64,000 nt of DNA from an uncultured Bacilli bacterium (GTDB lineage Bacteria; Bacillota_I; Bacilli_A; RF39; UBA660), in the NCBI GenBank assembly GCA_934096125.1, contig CAKOLB010000004.1, forward strand, positions 61,439 to 125,438, read 5' to 3'. The notes under the pieces are model-generated. The model saw only the letters and a program-made list of their open reading frames with translations, ran no database searches and had not been told where the DNA came from. Position 1 is the stretch's first letter. Each line of letters opens with the position of its first letter. The translations under genes and the position numbers were made by a program. This document shows positions 53,315-61,191 of this stretch, one piece after another.

Positions 53315-53887
53315 ATGGAATTTAAGTCAATGGAGAAGTGGCGTGTTTTACAGAAGTTTAAAATTAGCGAAAAACAGTATAAGAGATTAGTGAAAAGATT
53401 AAAAAGAAGACATCCTAATGAAAGATGGATTGATGAACATTTTGCTCAAAATGGTGAAAGAGTAGTATATCTAAAATTAGAATTTGTAGAATGGATAGAA
53501 GAAGTTTATTTAAATAACAATCTATTTTATTTAGATGCTGAAATTGTTTTCTTTAAAAAGCAAATATTAAGACTAGAAGATGAATTAAATTTTCCTCATA
53601 GTGGGTTTGAATATGAAGATATATCTTTAAAAGATTTAAGGGAGTATTTTAATAAGAGTAAAGATGTGATAGGTGTTGCAATAAATAGAATGGAAAAGAG
53701 AAATGATAAATCATTCAAGTATATAAAAGATGCTAAAGTTATGATTAATAAAGAAGGCGTTAAATGGTTAAGTGAAAACTATTTCCGTAAAGATTATTTA
53801 AAAAAGTTAGAATTTTATAAATTAGAACTTCAAAATGTTAAGAGAAAAAGAAATAGATTAAAAGAATATAGTATTTTCTATTACTAA
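53315..53887 (+). CDS. Uncharacterised basic protein of element 2
   Basis: 190 residues. Many Lys/Arg and helices: EKWRVLQKFKISEKQYKRLV at the start, a coiled region near 85-110, and KLELQNVKRKRNRLKEYS at the end. The middle part EYFNKSKDVIGVAINRMEKR looks like a helix-turn-helix. It might bind DNA, perhaps in element replication or transfer. AAAGGAG precedes the ATG and a terminator follows. I do not recognise a family. Confidence 0.6.
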   Translation: MEFKSMEKWRVLQKFKISEKQYKRLVKRLKRRHPNERWIDEHFAQNGERVVYLKLEFVEWIEEVYLNNNLFYLDAEIVFFKKQILRLEDELNFPHSGFEYEDISLKDLREYFNKSKDVIGVAINRMEKRNDKSFKYIKDAKVMINKEGVKWLSENYFRKDYLKKLEFYKLELQNVKRKRNRLKEYSIFYY

Positions 53888-53891
53888 CTAG

Positions 53892-53919
53892 ATTAGTTTG
53901 GAATATAACTAATTTTTTT
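53892..53919 (+). terminator. Rho-independent terminator
   Basis: ATTAGTT-tggaatat-AACTAAT followed by six T. Confidence 0.8.
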
Positions 53920-53990
53920 ATGTCCTAATTTTGATAATAAAGTCTTATAGTTGTTCTTATTTCATAAAATGAAAGGAGAGGTGTAGATTA

Positions 53991-54083
53991 GTGAATATAA
54001 CTGAAACTTTCGATAAAGATAAAAACTTGGTTGAATTAATAGAGGAGTATTTAAAATTGATGTTAGAAAATAGTAAGCAATAA
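53991..54083 (+). CDS. Small protein (30 residues) upstream of recombinase 2
   Basis: GTG start, AAAGGAGAGG nine bases upstream, giving MNITETFDKDKNLVELIEEY then LKLMLENSKQ. Acidic and helical. It holds the same place as the 43-residue gene before recombinase 1; both are possible accessory or excision factors. Confidence 0.45.
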   Translation: MNITETFDKDKNLVELIEEYLKLMLENSKQ

Positions 54084-54141
54084 GAGTTTGTGATATAATG
54101 ATATTGCTTATTGAAGTTATACACGTTGGAAGGAGTAGTAA

Positions 54142-55767
54142 GTGTATAACAATGTAATACAAGCACCAAGTTTTTATAGAGTAGGTATATATATCAGATT
54201 ATCAGAAAGTGATGAAGATAAAACTTATGAGTCAGAGAGTGAAAGTATAATCAATCAAAGAAATTTATTAATGGATTATGTAAAAATGAGTGGATTTACT
54301 TTGGTTGATGAGTATGTAGATGATGGATTTACAGGAACTAACTTTGATAGGCCTTCTTTTCAAAGATTATTAAAAGATATTGAAAGTGGTCGAATCAATT
54401 GTGTAATCACAAAAGACTTATCAAGATTAGGTAGAGATTATATTCAATGTGGATATTATGTAGAACAATATTTTCCACAAAAGAAAATTAGATATATTTC
54501 TATACTAGATCAAGTTGATACATTTCTAGAAAGTGCTAATAATGACATTGCTCCATTTAAAGCTTTGTTTAATGATATGACTAGTAAGGATACTTCTAAG
54601 AAGATTCGTTCAATATTAAAAAATAAAAAAGAACAGGGTAAATTTATTGGAAGCAAACCATGTTATGGATATATGAGAGATCCACTTGATAAAGGACATT
54701 TAATACCCAATCCAGAAGTTGCTCCTGTTGTTAAAAGGATATTTAAAATGGCTCATTCTGGAACTGGAGTAAGTGATATAGTATCATACTTAAATGATAA
54801 TAAGATATTAAGCCCTAGTATGTATAAAAATACTAAATCATCTTCAAGACAAAAAGTGAATGTATGGACAATATCCTCAGTCAACAAATTACTAAAAAAT
54901 AGAATGTATACAGGAGATATGGTACAAAATGTTCAAACTAAGTTAAGTTATAAATCTCAGAAGAAAGTTGCTTTAGAAAAAGAGTTTTGGATAATAGTTG
55001 AAAATACTCATGAACCTCTTGTTAGTAAAACAGTATTTGAAGCAATACAAAATGCTCCTGCTAGAGTAAGGACAACCCATTGTAATAGAGAAAAAAGATT
55101 ATTAGAAAATCTTCTTGTTTGCAAAGAATGTGGAAACTCTTTAAGCGTTCTTTATAGAAAAAATAAAAATTATAAGGGTGGAAAGTATTGGAGTGTTAAT
55201 TGCAATAAATATGCAAGAGATCCAAGAAGACATTTGTGCTATCCACACTTCTTTCCTTATGATAAACTAGAAGAAAAAATAATGAGTGTTATTAAAACTA
55301 CTTGTCAAAAATATTTAGATAGTTTAAATATCAAAGAATTATCTGAAAGAGTATTACAAGATAGAGCAAAGGAAAAGAATGATAGGCAAAAGGAAAAGCA
55401 ACAATTATTAAATGAGATTGATGAATTAAAAAGAAAATCTGATGCTTTATATGATGACAAATTTAATGGAATAATAAGTGTTGATACTTATACAAGAATC
55501 TCTGCACAAACTGAAAAACAAATATCAGCCTTAAATTATAGAATTTATGAAATAGATAATGAAGAAAATCAGATTAAAGAAGATACAAAAGAAATAACTA
55601 AATATGAAGAACAAATAAAATCACTTTTAAATTTAGATGAACCCAACAGAGAACTCATAAAAACTTTAGTAAAAAAAATTTATATAGATAAAGATAGAAA
55701 TATAGAAATTCAATATAGATTTAAGGTGCTAGATGATATAAAAACTAATTATGAAGAAATAAATTAA
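54142..55767 (+). CDS. Large serine recombinase of element 2
   Basis: 541 residues: catalytic domain RVGIYIRLSESDEDK (Ser of RLS), SESIINQRNLLMDYVK, DDGFTGTNFDRPSFQRLL; Recombinase domain about 175-280; zinc ribbon CKECGNSL with later Cys; coiled coil about 400-500. It is clearly different in sequence from the enzyme of element 1 and of the TndX/TnpX-like group. It ends 127 bases before the GG core at 55894. GTG 54142, six bases after AGGAG. Confidence 0.93.
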   Translation: MYNNVIQAPSFYRVGIYIRLSESDEDKTYESESESIINQRNLLMDYVKMSGFTLVDEYVDDGFTGTNFDRPSFQRLLKDIESGRINCVITKDLSRLGRDYIQCGYYVEQYFPQKKIRYISILDQVDTFLESANNDIAPFKALFNDMTSKDTSKKIRSILKNKKEQGKFIGSKPCYGYMRDPLDKGHLIPNPEVAPVVKRIFKMAHSGTGVSDIVSYLNDNKILSPSMYKNTKSSSRQKVNVWTISSVNKLLKNRMYTGDMVQNVQTKLSYKSQKKVALEKEFWIIVENTHEPLVSKTVFEAIQNAPARVRTTHCNREKRLLENLLVCKECGNSLSVLYRKNKNYKGGKYWSVNCNKYARDPRRHLCYPHFFPYDKLEEKIMSVIKTTCQKYLDSLNIKELSERVLQDRAKEKNDRQKEKQQLLNEIDELKRKSDALYDDKFNGIISVDTYTRISAQTEKQISALNYRIYEIDNEENQIKEDTKEITKYEEQIKSLLNLDEPNRELIKTLVKKIYIDKDRNIEIQYRFKVLDDIKTNYEEIN

Positions 55768-55774
55768 ATAATAA

Positions 55775-55832
55775 AAATAGGGTGGTAAAATTTGGTAATC
55801 ACACAATCTTACCATCCCCTATACTATTTTTA
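55775..55832 (+). terminator. Terminator of recombinase 2
   Basis: AATAGGGTGGTAA is complementary, with mismatches, to TTACCATCCCCTAT further right, and TTTTT follows. It separates the recombinase from the attachment site. Confidence 0.65.
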
Positions 55833-55872
55833 GAAAAAATAAAAACGCAGTAAAATCAAGAAAAATGATAGC

Positions 55873-55920
55873 CTAATCACATAAAATCTTTCCGGAGGTG
55901 GCGATGGTGCAGAAGTAATA
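55873..55920. other. attR of element 2
   Basis: The element ends CTAATCACATAAA, then ATCTTTCC, then GG (55894-55895), and the amidase resumes AGGTGGCGATGGTGC. The only junction that restores the conserved NAGGGDG frame is at this GG. Confidence 0.65.
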
Positions 55921-56811
55921 TATGCTCTTAGAAATAATGATGTATTTGCAAGTAAAATTGCAAGAGAACTAGAGAGTGCAGGACAAAATATTAGAAAATA
56001 TTATCAGAGAAGACTTCCAAGTAATCCAGCGAAAGATTATTATTATATAATGCGAGATACTCCTAATAATGAAACTGTAATTGTAGAGTATGGGTTTGCA
56101 GATTCTACTGGTGATGATGTTGAGCAGTTAAAAAATACTTGGGAAAACTTAGCAGAAGCGGTGGTTAAAGCAATTACTGAGTATGCTGGCGGTACTTATA
56201 CACTTCCAAATACGGGCAATTATTACATAGTTAAAAGTGGTGATAGTCTATGGAGCATATCCAAAAAAACAGATGTTTCTATTGCCAAGATTAAGGAACT
56301 TAATAATCTTAAGAGTAATTTGTTAAGTATTGGTCAGAAATTAACATTACCACAAACAAGTGAAGATACCCCATCGCTAGATACATATATTGTTCAAAAA
56401 GGCGATAGTTTATATAAAATCGCTAACAAGTTTAATACTACTGTTGATAACTTAAAACTTATTAACAATCTTCAAAGCAATAATTTAGCTATAGGTCAAA
56501 AATTAAAGGTAAGTAGTAGTGAAAACAAATACACAGTGCAAAAAGGTGATACACTATACAGCATTGCCACTAAATTTTCTGTTAGTGTAGATTCATTAAA
56601 AAACGCTAATAATTTAGTTAGTAACACAATTGCCGTTGGTCAATCCTTAATTATCCCAGAACAAAAAACAACTAAAACTTATACGGTTCAAAAAGGCGAT
56701 AATCTTTATAGCATAGCAAGGCGATATAATACGACTGTAAATACAATAATGTCTTTAAATAATCTAGCTTCAACTAATTTAACTATCGGTCAAAAGCTAC
56801 TTGTTCCGTAA
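55896..56811 (+). pseudogene. Split LysM amidase, exon-like piece 3 of 3 (catalytic end and four LysM repeats)
   Basis: Open from GGGDGAEVIYALRNN through the catalytic Glu motif VIVEYGFADSTGDD and then four LysM repeats: YYIVKSGDSLWSISK, TYIVQKGDSLYKIAN, KYTVQKGDTLYSIAT and TYTVQKGDNLYSIARR. LysM binds GlcNAc of peptidoglycan. With pieces 1 and 2 the full protein has 394 residues. ATG 56050 could give a stray 253-residue LysM protein lacking two zinc ligands, but no ribosome site precedes it. A terminator follows. Confidence 0.9.
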
Positions 56812-56817
56812 ATGTAT

Positions 56818-56848
56818 AAAAACCCCGTTTTTCAAAAGCGAGGTTTTT
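56818..56848. terminator. Bidirectional terminator
   Basis: AAAAACCCCG and CGAGGTTTTT pair with one mismatch, between the amidase and a convergent gene. Confidence 0.85.
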
Positions 56849-56864
56849 ATATGTAATTTTAAAA

Positions 56865-57545
56865 TTATTTTTTCTTTTTGGTGTGTTTTAAAAATCCTCT
56901 AGTTTTATTTTTAATAATTTTAGTCATATTAGGGAAAGCTTTAATGATTCTTTCATACATAAAAGGATTAATAATAACAAGTTTTTTAATAGCTTTGTTG
57001 ATGTCTTCAGTTGAGTCTTTTCTCAAATTTTTGGTAATACTTTTGATATTAAAAACAACGTTGCAAGTTATAATGATATCAAAAAGAAATATGAATAAAA
57101 TGACAATACTACTAAGTTCTTTTATATTAGGTGGTATTTTGGTTATAGCGTTATAGATAAATGGGTGAATGTAGTTTAGAAAGATAACTCCCGTTAAGGC
57201 AAAAGGAACCATAGTTTCTAAACATATTCTACCATTTATATTAAATTTCATATCGGAGTAATCCCACCATCTAAGTTTAAATATTTTTTCCATTAAAAAG
57301 CTGGTAAGATACTCAACTAATGAACATATAAACATAATTAAAACGAAAAGAACTAAGTAGTTATCTTTGTATTTGTCAAGCAGCCACACTAAAAGAAGAC
57401 ATCCCGCTCCATAGATTGGACAATATGGACCAATTAGAAAACCTCGATTGATTAATTTTTTTTCTTTAAAAAAAGTAAAGACTATTTCTATTAACCAACC
57501 AAAAAAAGAATATATAATAAATAGTAAAAAGTATGTGTATATCAT
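56865..57545 (-). CDS. Putative ABC transporter type IV-like membrane protein (CmpB family)
   Basis: 226 residues with five to six spans. The start YTYFLLFIIYSFFGWLIEIV, then NRGFLIGPYCPIYGAGCLLL and RWWDYSDMKFNINGRICLE, are the hallmark blocks of the ABC_trans_CmpB family. Function is unproven despite the name. GGGAG precedes the ATG. Confidence 0.85.
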   Translation of the reverse strand: MIYTYFLLFIIYSFFGWLIEIVFTFFKEKKLINRGFLIGPYCPIYGAGCLLLVWLLDKYKDNYLVLFVLIMFICSLVEYLTSFLMEKIFKLRWWDYSDMKFNINGRICLETMVPFALTGVIFLNYIHPFIYNAITKIPPNIKELSSIVILFIFLFDIIITCNVVFNIKSITKNLRKDSTEDINKAIKKLVIINPFMYERIIKAFPNMTKIIKNKTRGFLKHTKKKK

Positions 57546-57600
57546 TTTTGTTCTCCCTTACTACTATCTATTATACATTAATAACTTTTCTTTGCAAATA

Positions 57601-58023
57601 TTAATGTAGCTTAGTGCATACACCAGCATTAGGATTATAAAAACAATGACTTTTGTACCTTCCCGCTAGGTCTTGATTGTACCATGTTTGTTTGCAACTT
57701 TTGTTTCCAGTTGGAGAATAAAACCATAATGCATTAGTAGCGGGATAATAGTATTCTCCTTGTAGTATTCTTTTTGCTAGTTGTTTTTCAGTTGTAGTTG
57801 CTTGACCATAAAAAAGAGATGATGATGCCCCGGTGAACTGATTGGGTTGGTATATTGCATCGGATACAGAATTTATATTTTTGAAAGTTAAACAGTTGGC
57901 AAGAACTCTGTTGACAACTACGTTTCCAACCATAAGCATTCCAAGGTCACCTTCTCCGATAGCTTCACTTCGCATAATTCTAGCTAAAAGGTCTAAATCA
58001 TTGTTATCATAATTTATAAGCAT
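57601..58023 (-). CDS. cwlJ: Spore cortex-lytic enzyme CwlJ
   Basis: 140 residues, the full CwlJ length without a signal peptide or binding domain. LLARIMRSEAIGEGDLGMLM holds the catalytic Glu of the SleB/CwlJ family; MVGNVVVNRVLANC and TWYNQDLAGRYKSHCFYNP are nearly identical to known CwlJ blocks. It degrades cortex during germination and depends on GerQ, which is encoded at 9763-10119. AGGTGA precedes the ATG. Confidence 0.95.
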   Translation of the reverse strand: MLINYDNNDLDLLARIMRSEAIGEGDLGMLMVGNVVVNRVLANCLTFKNINSVSDAIYQPNQFTGASSSLFYGQATTTEKQLAKRILQGEYYYPATNALWFYSPTGNKSCKQTWYNQDLAGRYKSHCFYNPNAGVCTKLH

Positions 58024-58115
58024 AAATTTATCACCTATAATAGTGTATGTTAAAATATTAATTTAGGGAAAACACTAGTATTTTGTTTTAGTTTATGTTA
58101 TAATTTTCGTGGTTT

Positions 58116-58189
58116 AGGGGCATGGTATAATGGCAATATAGGAGTCTCCAAAACTTTTGATGGGAGTTCGATTCTCTCTGCCCCTGCCA
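58116..58189 (+). tRNA. trnW: tRNA-Trp (anticodon CCA)
   Basis: Acceptor arms AGGGGCA and TGCCCCT pair over seven bases; discriminator G and an encoded CCA end follow. The anticodon loop is CTCCAAA, anticodon CCA; the T loop is GTTCGATTC. Extended -10 TGTTATAAT lies at 58096-58104. With TGA used as a stop in many genes here, the code is the standard bacterial one, not the Mycoplasma variant. Confidence 0.95.
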
Positions 58190-58255
58190 AGTGATATTCA
58201 GGCGAACTTTTTCTACTTTGGGAGAGTGTTTGTTTATATATATAGCTTAATTTGG

Positions 58256-58290
58256 TCTGACTTTGAAAGAAAGGTCAGGTTTTATTTTTT
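58256..58290 (+). terminator. Terminator between tRNA-Trp and pgk
   Basis: CTGACTTT-gaaaga-AAGGTCAG with one bulge, followed by a T-rich tail. Confidence 0.65.
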
Positions 58291-58359
58291 TATAAATAAT
58301 AAAAATATTATTTAATTTTTAAAATTGCCATGTTAAAATATAGATGGAGGATTACACAA

Positions 58360-59484
58360 ATGAAAACAATTAGAGAAATTGATATCCGAAATAAACGAGT
58401 AATTATCAGATGTGATTTTAATGTTCCTATTAATGATGGGAAAATAGCTGATGACTCTAAGATTGTAAAAAGTTTAAAAACTATAAAATACTTACTACAA
58501 AATAATTGTAAAGTTATTATATTAAGTCATTTAGGAAGAGTAAAAACAGAAGAAGATAAAAAAAATAATAGTTTAAAGATTGTAGCTAAACATTTAGCAG
58601 ATTTACTTGGGACTAAAGTTATATTTTTAGATAATTGTTATGGTAAAAATGTTAAAAGAATTGTTGATCTTGCATCACTACAAGATGTTATTCTTTTGGA
58701 AAATACAAGATTTATGGATGTACCTGTGAAAAGAGAAAGTGCAAATGATTTAGAACTTGCTAAATATTGGGCAAGTTTAGCAGATGTTTATATAAATGAT
58801 GCTTTTGGGTCAATGCATAGAGCTCATGCTTCAACTGCAGGAATTGCTAAATTTTTGCCATCAGCAATTGGATTTTTGGTGGAAGAAGAACTTCGAAATT
58901 TAAATATTTTGGTTACTAATACTCCAAGACCATTTTGTGTGTTCATGGGGGGAGCTAAAGTTGATGATAAACTACCTATAATAAAAGCTTTAATTGAAAG
59001 ATGCGATTATCTCCTTTTAGGAGGAGGAATTGCTAATTCATTTCTAAAAGTTATGGGAGCTGCAATTGGGCAAAGTTTAGCAACAAATGATCCAGCTATC
59101 CTATCGGAAATTAAGGAACTTTTAAGAATGTATAAAAGTAAAATTGTTTTGCCTTTGGACTTTACGTTTGATGATGGTATAATCTATGATTTAGGTAGTA
59201 AAACTATAGAATATTATAAACGCTTTATTAACAATAGTAGTGTTATCTTTGTAAATGGTACTTGTGGGAAATTTGAAGATGAAAGATTTACTGAAGGAAC
59301 AAGGTCTTTGTTTGAGGCTCTTAAAAATAGTGGAAAAACGGTTATATTAGGAGGCGGGGATACAGCATCTGCTGCTAAAAAGTTTGGATACTTGCAAGAT
59401 TTTACGTTTGTATCAAGTGGTGGTGGTGCAACCTTAGAATATATCGCTGATAGAAATTTAAAAGCTTTGGAATGGATGAAATAA
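58360..59484 (+). CDS. pgk: Phosphoglycerate kinase
   Basis: 374 residues, slightly short. N-terminal VIIRCDFNVPINDGKIADD, the substrate-binding HLGR and HRAHAST segments, and GGGDTASAAKKFG then VSSGGGATLEYIA near the end are canonical. It converts 1,3-bisphosphoglycerate and ADP to 3-phosphoglycerate and ATP. ATG 58360 with TGGAGG upstream; an in-frame ATG at 58330 has none. tpiA follows after one base. Confidence 0.96.
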   Translation: MKTIREIDIRNKRVIIRCDFNVPINDGKIADDSKIVKSLKTIKYLLQNNCKVIILSHLGRVKTEEDKKNNSLKIVAKHLADLLGTKVIFLDNCYGKNVKRIVDLASLQDVILLENTRFMDVPVKRESANDLELAKYWASLADVYINDAFGSMHRAHASTAGIAKFLPSAIGFLVEEELRNLNILVTNTPRPFCVFMGGAKVDDKLPIIKALIERCDYLLLGGGIANSFLKVMGAAIGQSLATNDPAILSEIKELLRMYKSKIVLPLDFTFDDGIIYDLGSKTIEYYKRFINNSSVIFVNGTCGKFEDERFTEGTRSLFEALKNSGKTVILGGGDTASAAKKFGYLQDFTFVSSGGGATLEYIADRNLKALEWMK

Positions 59485-59485
59485 G

Positions 59486-60205
59486 ATGAAGTATTTTGTA
59501 TGTAACTTTAAAAATAATTTATGTAAAAATGATATTATTAAATATAACCGAGTACTTGGGGAAGTTAAAACTAATGCTAAGTTAATTATTTTACCTAGTG
59601 ATATATTTATTCCTTTTTTTGATAAGAATGGTTACTCAGTCGGGACGCAAGATTTAAGTTCTTTTATCGACAAAACCGTGACTGGAGAAACTACAGCAAG
59701 TCAAATTAAAAGCATGGGAGCTGATTATGTTTTAGTAGGTCATAGTGAGCGTAGAATTTTTAAAAAAGAGATAAATATTGATTTTATTAATAAAATTACA
59801 AGTGCAAGCGATGCTGGTTTGACGGTTATATATGCAATTGGAGAAACAAAAGAGGACCGAGAAAAGGGAGATACTTATATAACTCTTGAAAAACAAATTA
59901 GTGAAGTACTAAATAATGTTGAGATAAAAAATATGATTATTGCTTATGAACCTGTGTGGGCAATTGGGACTGGAAATGTTCCGACAAATTATGAAATACT
60001 TGATGTTATCGATTTTATTAAAGATATTATAATGGAAAAGTATGATAAAGATCTGCCAGTTTTATATGGTGGTAGTGTTAATAAAGAAAATATTAAAACT
60101 TTACTTAAACTTAAGAATTTAGATGGCTTTTTAGTAGGTGGGGCTAGTCTTAATCCACAAGATGTACTTGAATGTTTGACAGTTATTGATAGTTTTAAAA
60201 AATAA
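59486..60205 (+). CDS. tpiA: Triosephosphate isomerase
   Basis: 239 residues. Catalytic residues are visible: Lys in VCNFKNN (usually GNWKMN), His in VLVGHSERR, and Glu in AYEPVWAIGTG; the phosphate loop GGSVN and GFLVGGASL are in place. The altered N-terminal motif keeps the essential Asn and Lys. It follows pgk directly, so both are one operon. Confidence 0.95.
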   Translation: MKYFVCNFKNNLCKNDIIKYNRVLGEVKTNAKLIILPSDIFIPFFDKNGYSVGTQDLSSFIDKTVTGETTASQIKSMGADYVLVGHSERRIFKKEINIDFINKITSASDAGLTVIYAIGETKEDREKGDTYITLEKQISEVLNNVEIKNMIIAYEPVWAIGTGNVPTNYEILDVIDFIKDIIMEKYDKDLPVLYGGSVNKENIKTLLKLKNLDGFLVGGASLNPQDVLECLTVIDSFKK

Positions 60206-60244
60206 TCGACGTTCTATGACAAATATTTACACGCCTTTACATAA

Positions 60245-60290
60245 CTCGACACTATCTATTGTAGATTTTCCTCATATTATGCTTTATAAT
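60245..60290 (+). promoter_or_regulatory. spo0A promoter with a possible 0A box
   Basis: TATAAT at 60285-60290 is 46 bases before the spo0A ATG. CTCGACA at 60245-60251 differs by one base from the 0A box TTCGACA, suggesting autoregulation; a second, weaker match (ATCGACG) is at 60206-60212. Confidence 0.45.
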
Positions 60291-60336
60291 TAAGTTGTAG
60301 GCGAATTATAGGTGTAAGAAAGGGAAAATTTAAAAT

Positions 60337-61101
60337 ATGAATAAGCAAACAAGAGTAGTGGTAGTTGACGATAATGAGGCAGTTATCAGAAGTGTTAAGG
60401 AGTATTTTAAAAATAGTAGTACCGTAAAAGTCGTTAGTTCATTTAATAATGGAAGGGATGCACTTGATTATTTATTAGAAGAAAAAAATGCATATGATAT
60501 GTTAATAATTGATGTGTTTTTATCTCATTATGATGGGTTAAAAATATTAGAAGAGTTAAATACAGCACAAATTAAGAAACAAATTATTGTATTATCAAGT
60601 TTTAAGGATGATTTTACCATAAGAAAAGCACAGTTTTATGGGGCAAATTATTTTATGCTTAAACCGGTGAATATGGAAGTTATTGAAGAGAGAATTTGTG
60701 ATCTTATGGAAGAAAAGGATGAGGTTGCTTTAGCTTTAGTTGGAAAAATGGAGTTAAAGGTAAGTACTTTACTTCATGATTTAGGTATACCATCACATAT
60801 AAAAGGGTATAAATATATAAGAGAGGGAATACTACTTTTGTATTCAACTGATGAAGTAACAACGCTTGTTACTAAGACTATCTATCCAGCGATAGCTACT
60901 AAGTTTGATACGACAACATCAAGAGTAGAAAGAGCTATAAGACATGCTATCGAAGTAAGCTGGGCAAGAGGAGATTTAAAACTTATGGAAGAAATATTTG
61001 GTAATAGTATCGATTTTGATCGAAGTAGACCAACTAATTCTGAGTTTTTAACAACGATTGCTGATAGATTTAAAATAAATGATAATCAGTTTGTTATGTA
61101 A
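60337..61101 (+). CDS. spo0A: Sporulation master regulator Spo0A
   Basis: 254 residues. Receiver domain with VVVDDNEAV, phosphoacceptor Asp in MLIIDVFLSHYDG near residue 55 and Lys in YFMLKPVN; the DNA-binding domain reads LLHDLGIPSHIKGYKYIREG and TTTSRVERAIRHAIEVSWAR, diagnostic of Spo0A. It commits the cell to sporulation when phosphorylated. AAAGGG lies before the ATG. It is followed by its own terminator. Confidence 0.96.
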   Translation: MNKQTRVVVVDDNEAVIRSVKEYFKNSSTVKVVSSFNNGRDALDYLLEEKNAYDMLIIDVFLSHYDGLKILEELNTAQIKKQIIVLSSFKDDFTIRKAQFYGANYFMLKPVNMEVIEERICDLMEEKDEVALALVGKMELKVSTLLHDLGIPSHIKGYKYIREGILLLYSTDEVTTLVTKTIYPAIATKFDTTTSRVERAIRHAIEVSWARGDLKLMEEIFGNSIDFDRSRPTNSEFLTTIADRFKINDNQFVM

Positions 61102-61110
61102 ATAGTTAAA

Positions 61111-61138
61111 AGTTATCACATCTGGTTGATAATTTTTT
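61111..61138 (+). terminator. Terminator after spo0A
   Basis: AGTTATCA-catctggt-TGATAATT followed by T, one GT pair in the stem. Confidence 0.75.
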
Positions 61139-61191
61139 AAAATGGTTTTTTTCTTTCAAAAATTATGGTATATTATGGAAAAGAGGTAGAG

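Larger units (their letters stand above)
44479..55895 (+). mobile_element. Element 2: serine-recombinase defence island, 11415 bp
   Basis: Bounded by GG at 44479-44480 and 55894-55895. Contents: metallophosphoesterase, BglII-family nuclease, short winged-helix protein, Sau3AI-family nuclease (minus), C5 methyltransferase, HamA, HamB, structured segment, unknown 190-residue protein, small protein, serine recombinase. No relaxase is present. Excision at GG restores NHINAGGGDGAE in the amidase. It is a separate insertion from element 1: 222 bases of amidase lie between the two. Confidence 0.85.

Noticed and set aside
35920..55895. A single 20-kb integrative element covering both recombinases
   Set aside because: A 222-base piece of the amidase, in frame, lies between the two, each half has its own recombinase and ends, and each removal restores a different conserved motif. 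Two insertions explain this; one does not.
56050..56811. A free-standing LysM protein starting at ATG 56050
   Set aside because: No ribosome site precedes that ATG, the frame is open further upstream to the element border, and the upstream residues are amidase sequence.
57573..57607. Terminator of cwlJ at TACATTAAT / ATTAATGTA
   Set aside because: The arms pair but the loop is long and no T run follows on the minus strand, so I do not list it.
58116..58189. Mycoplasma-type genetic code (TGA read as Trp)
   Set aside because: The only tRNA-Trp seen reads TGG, many genes end in TGA including ATGA overlaps, and no gene needs TGA as a sense codon.
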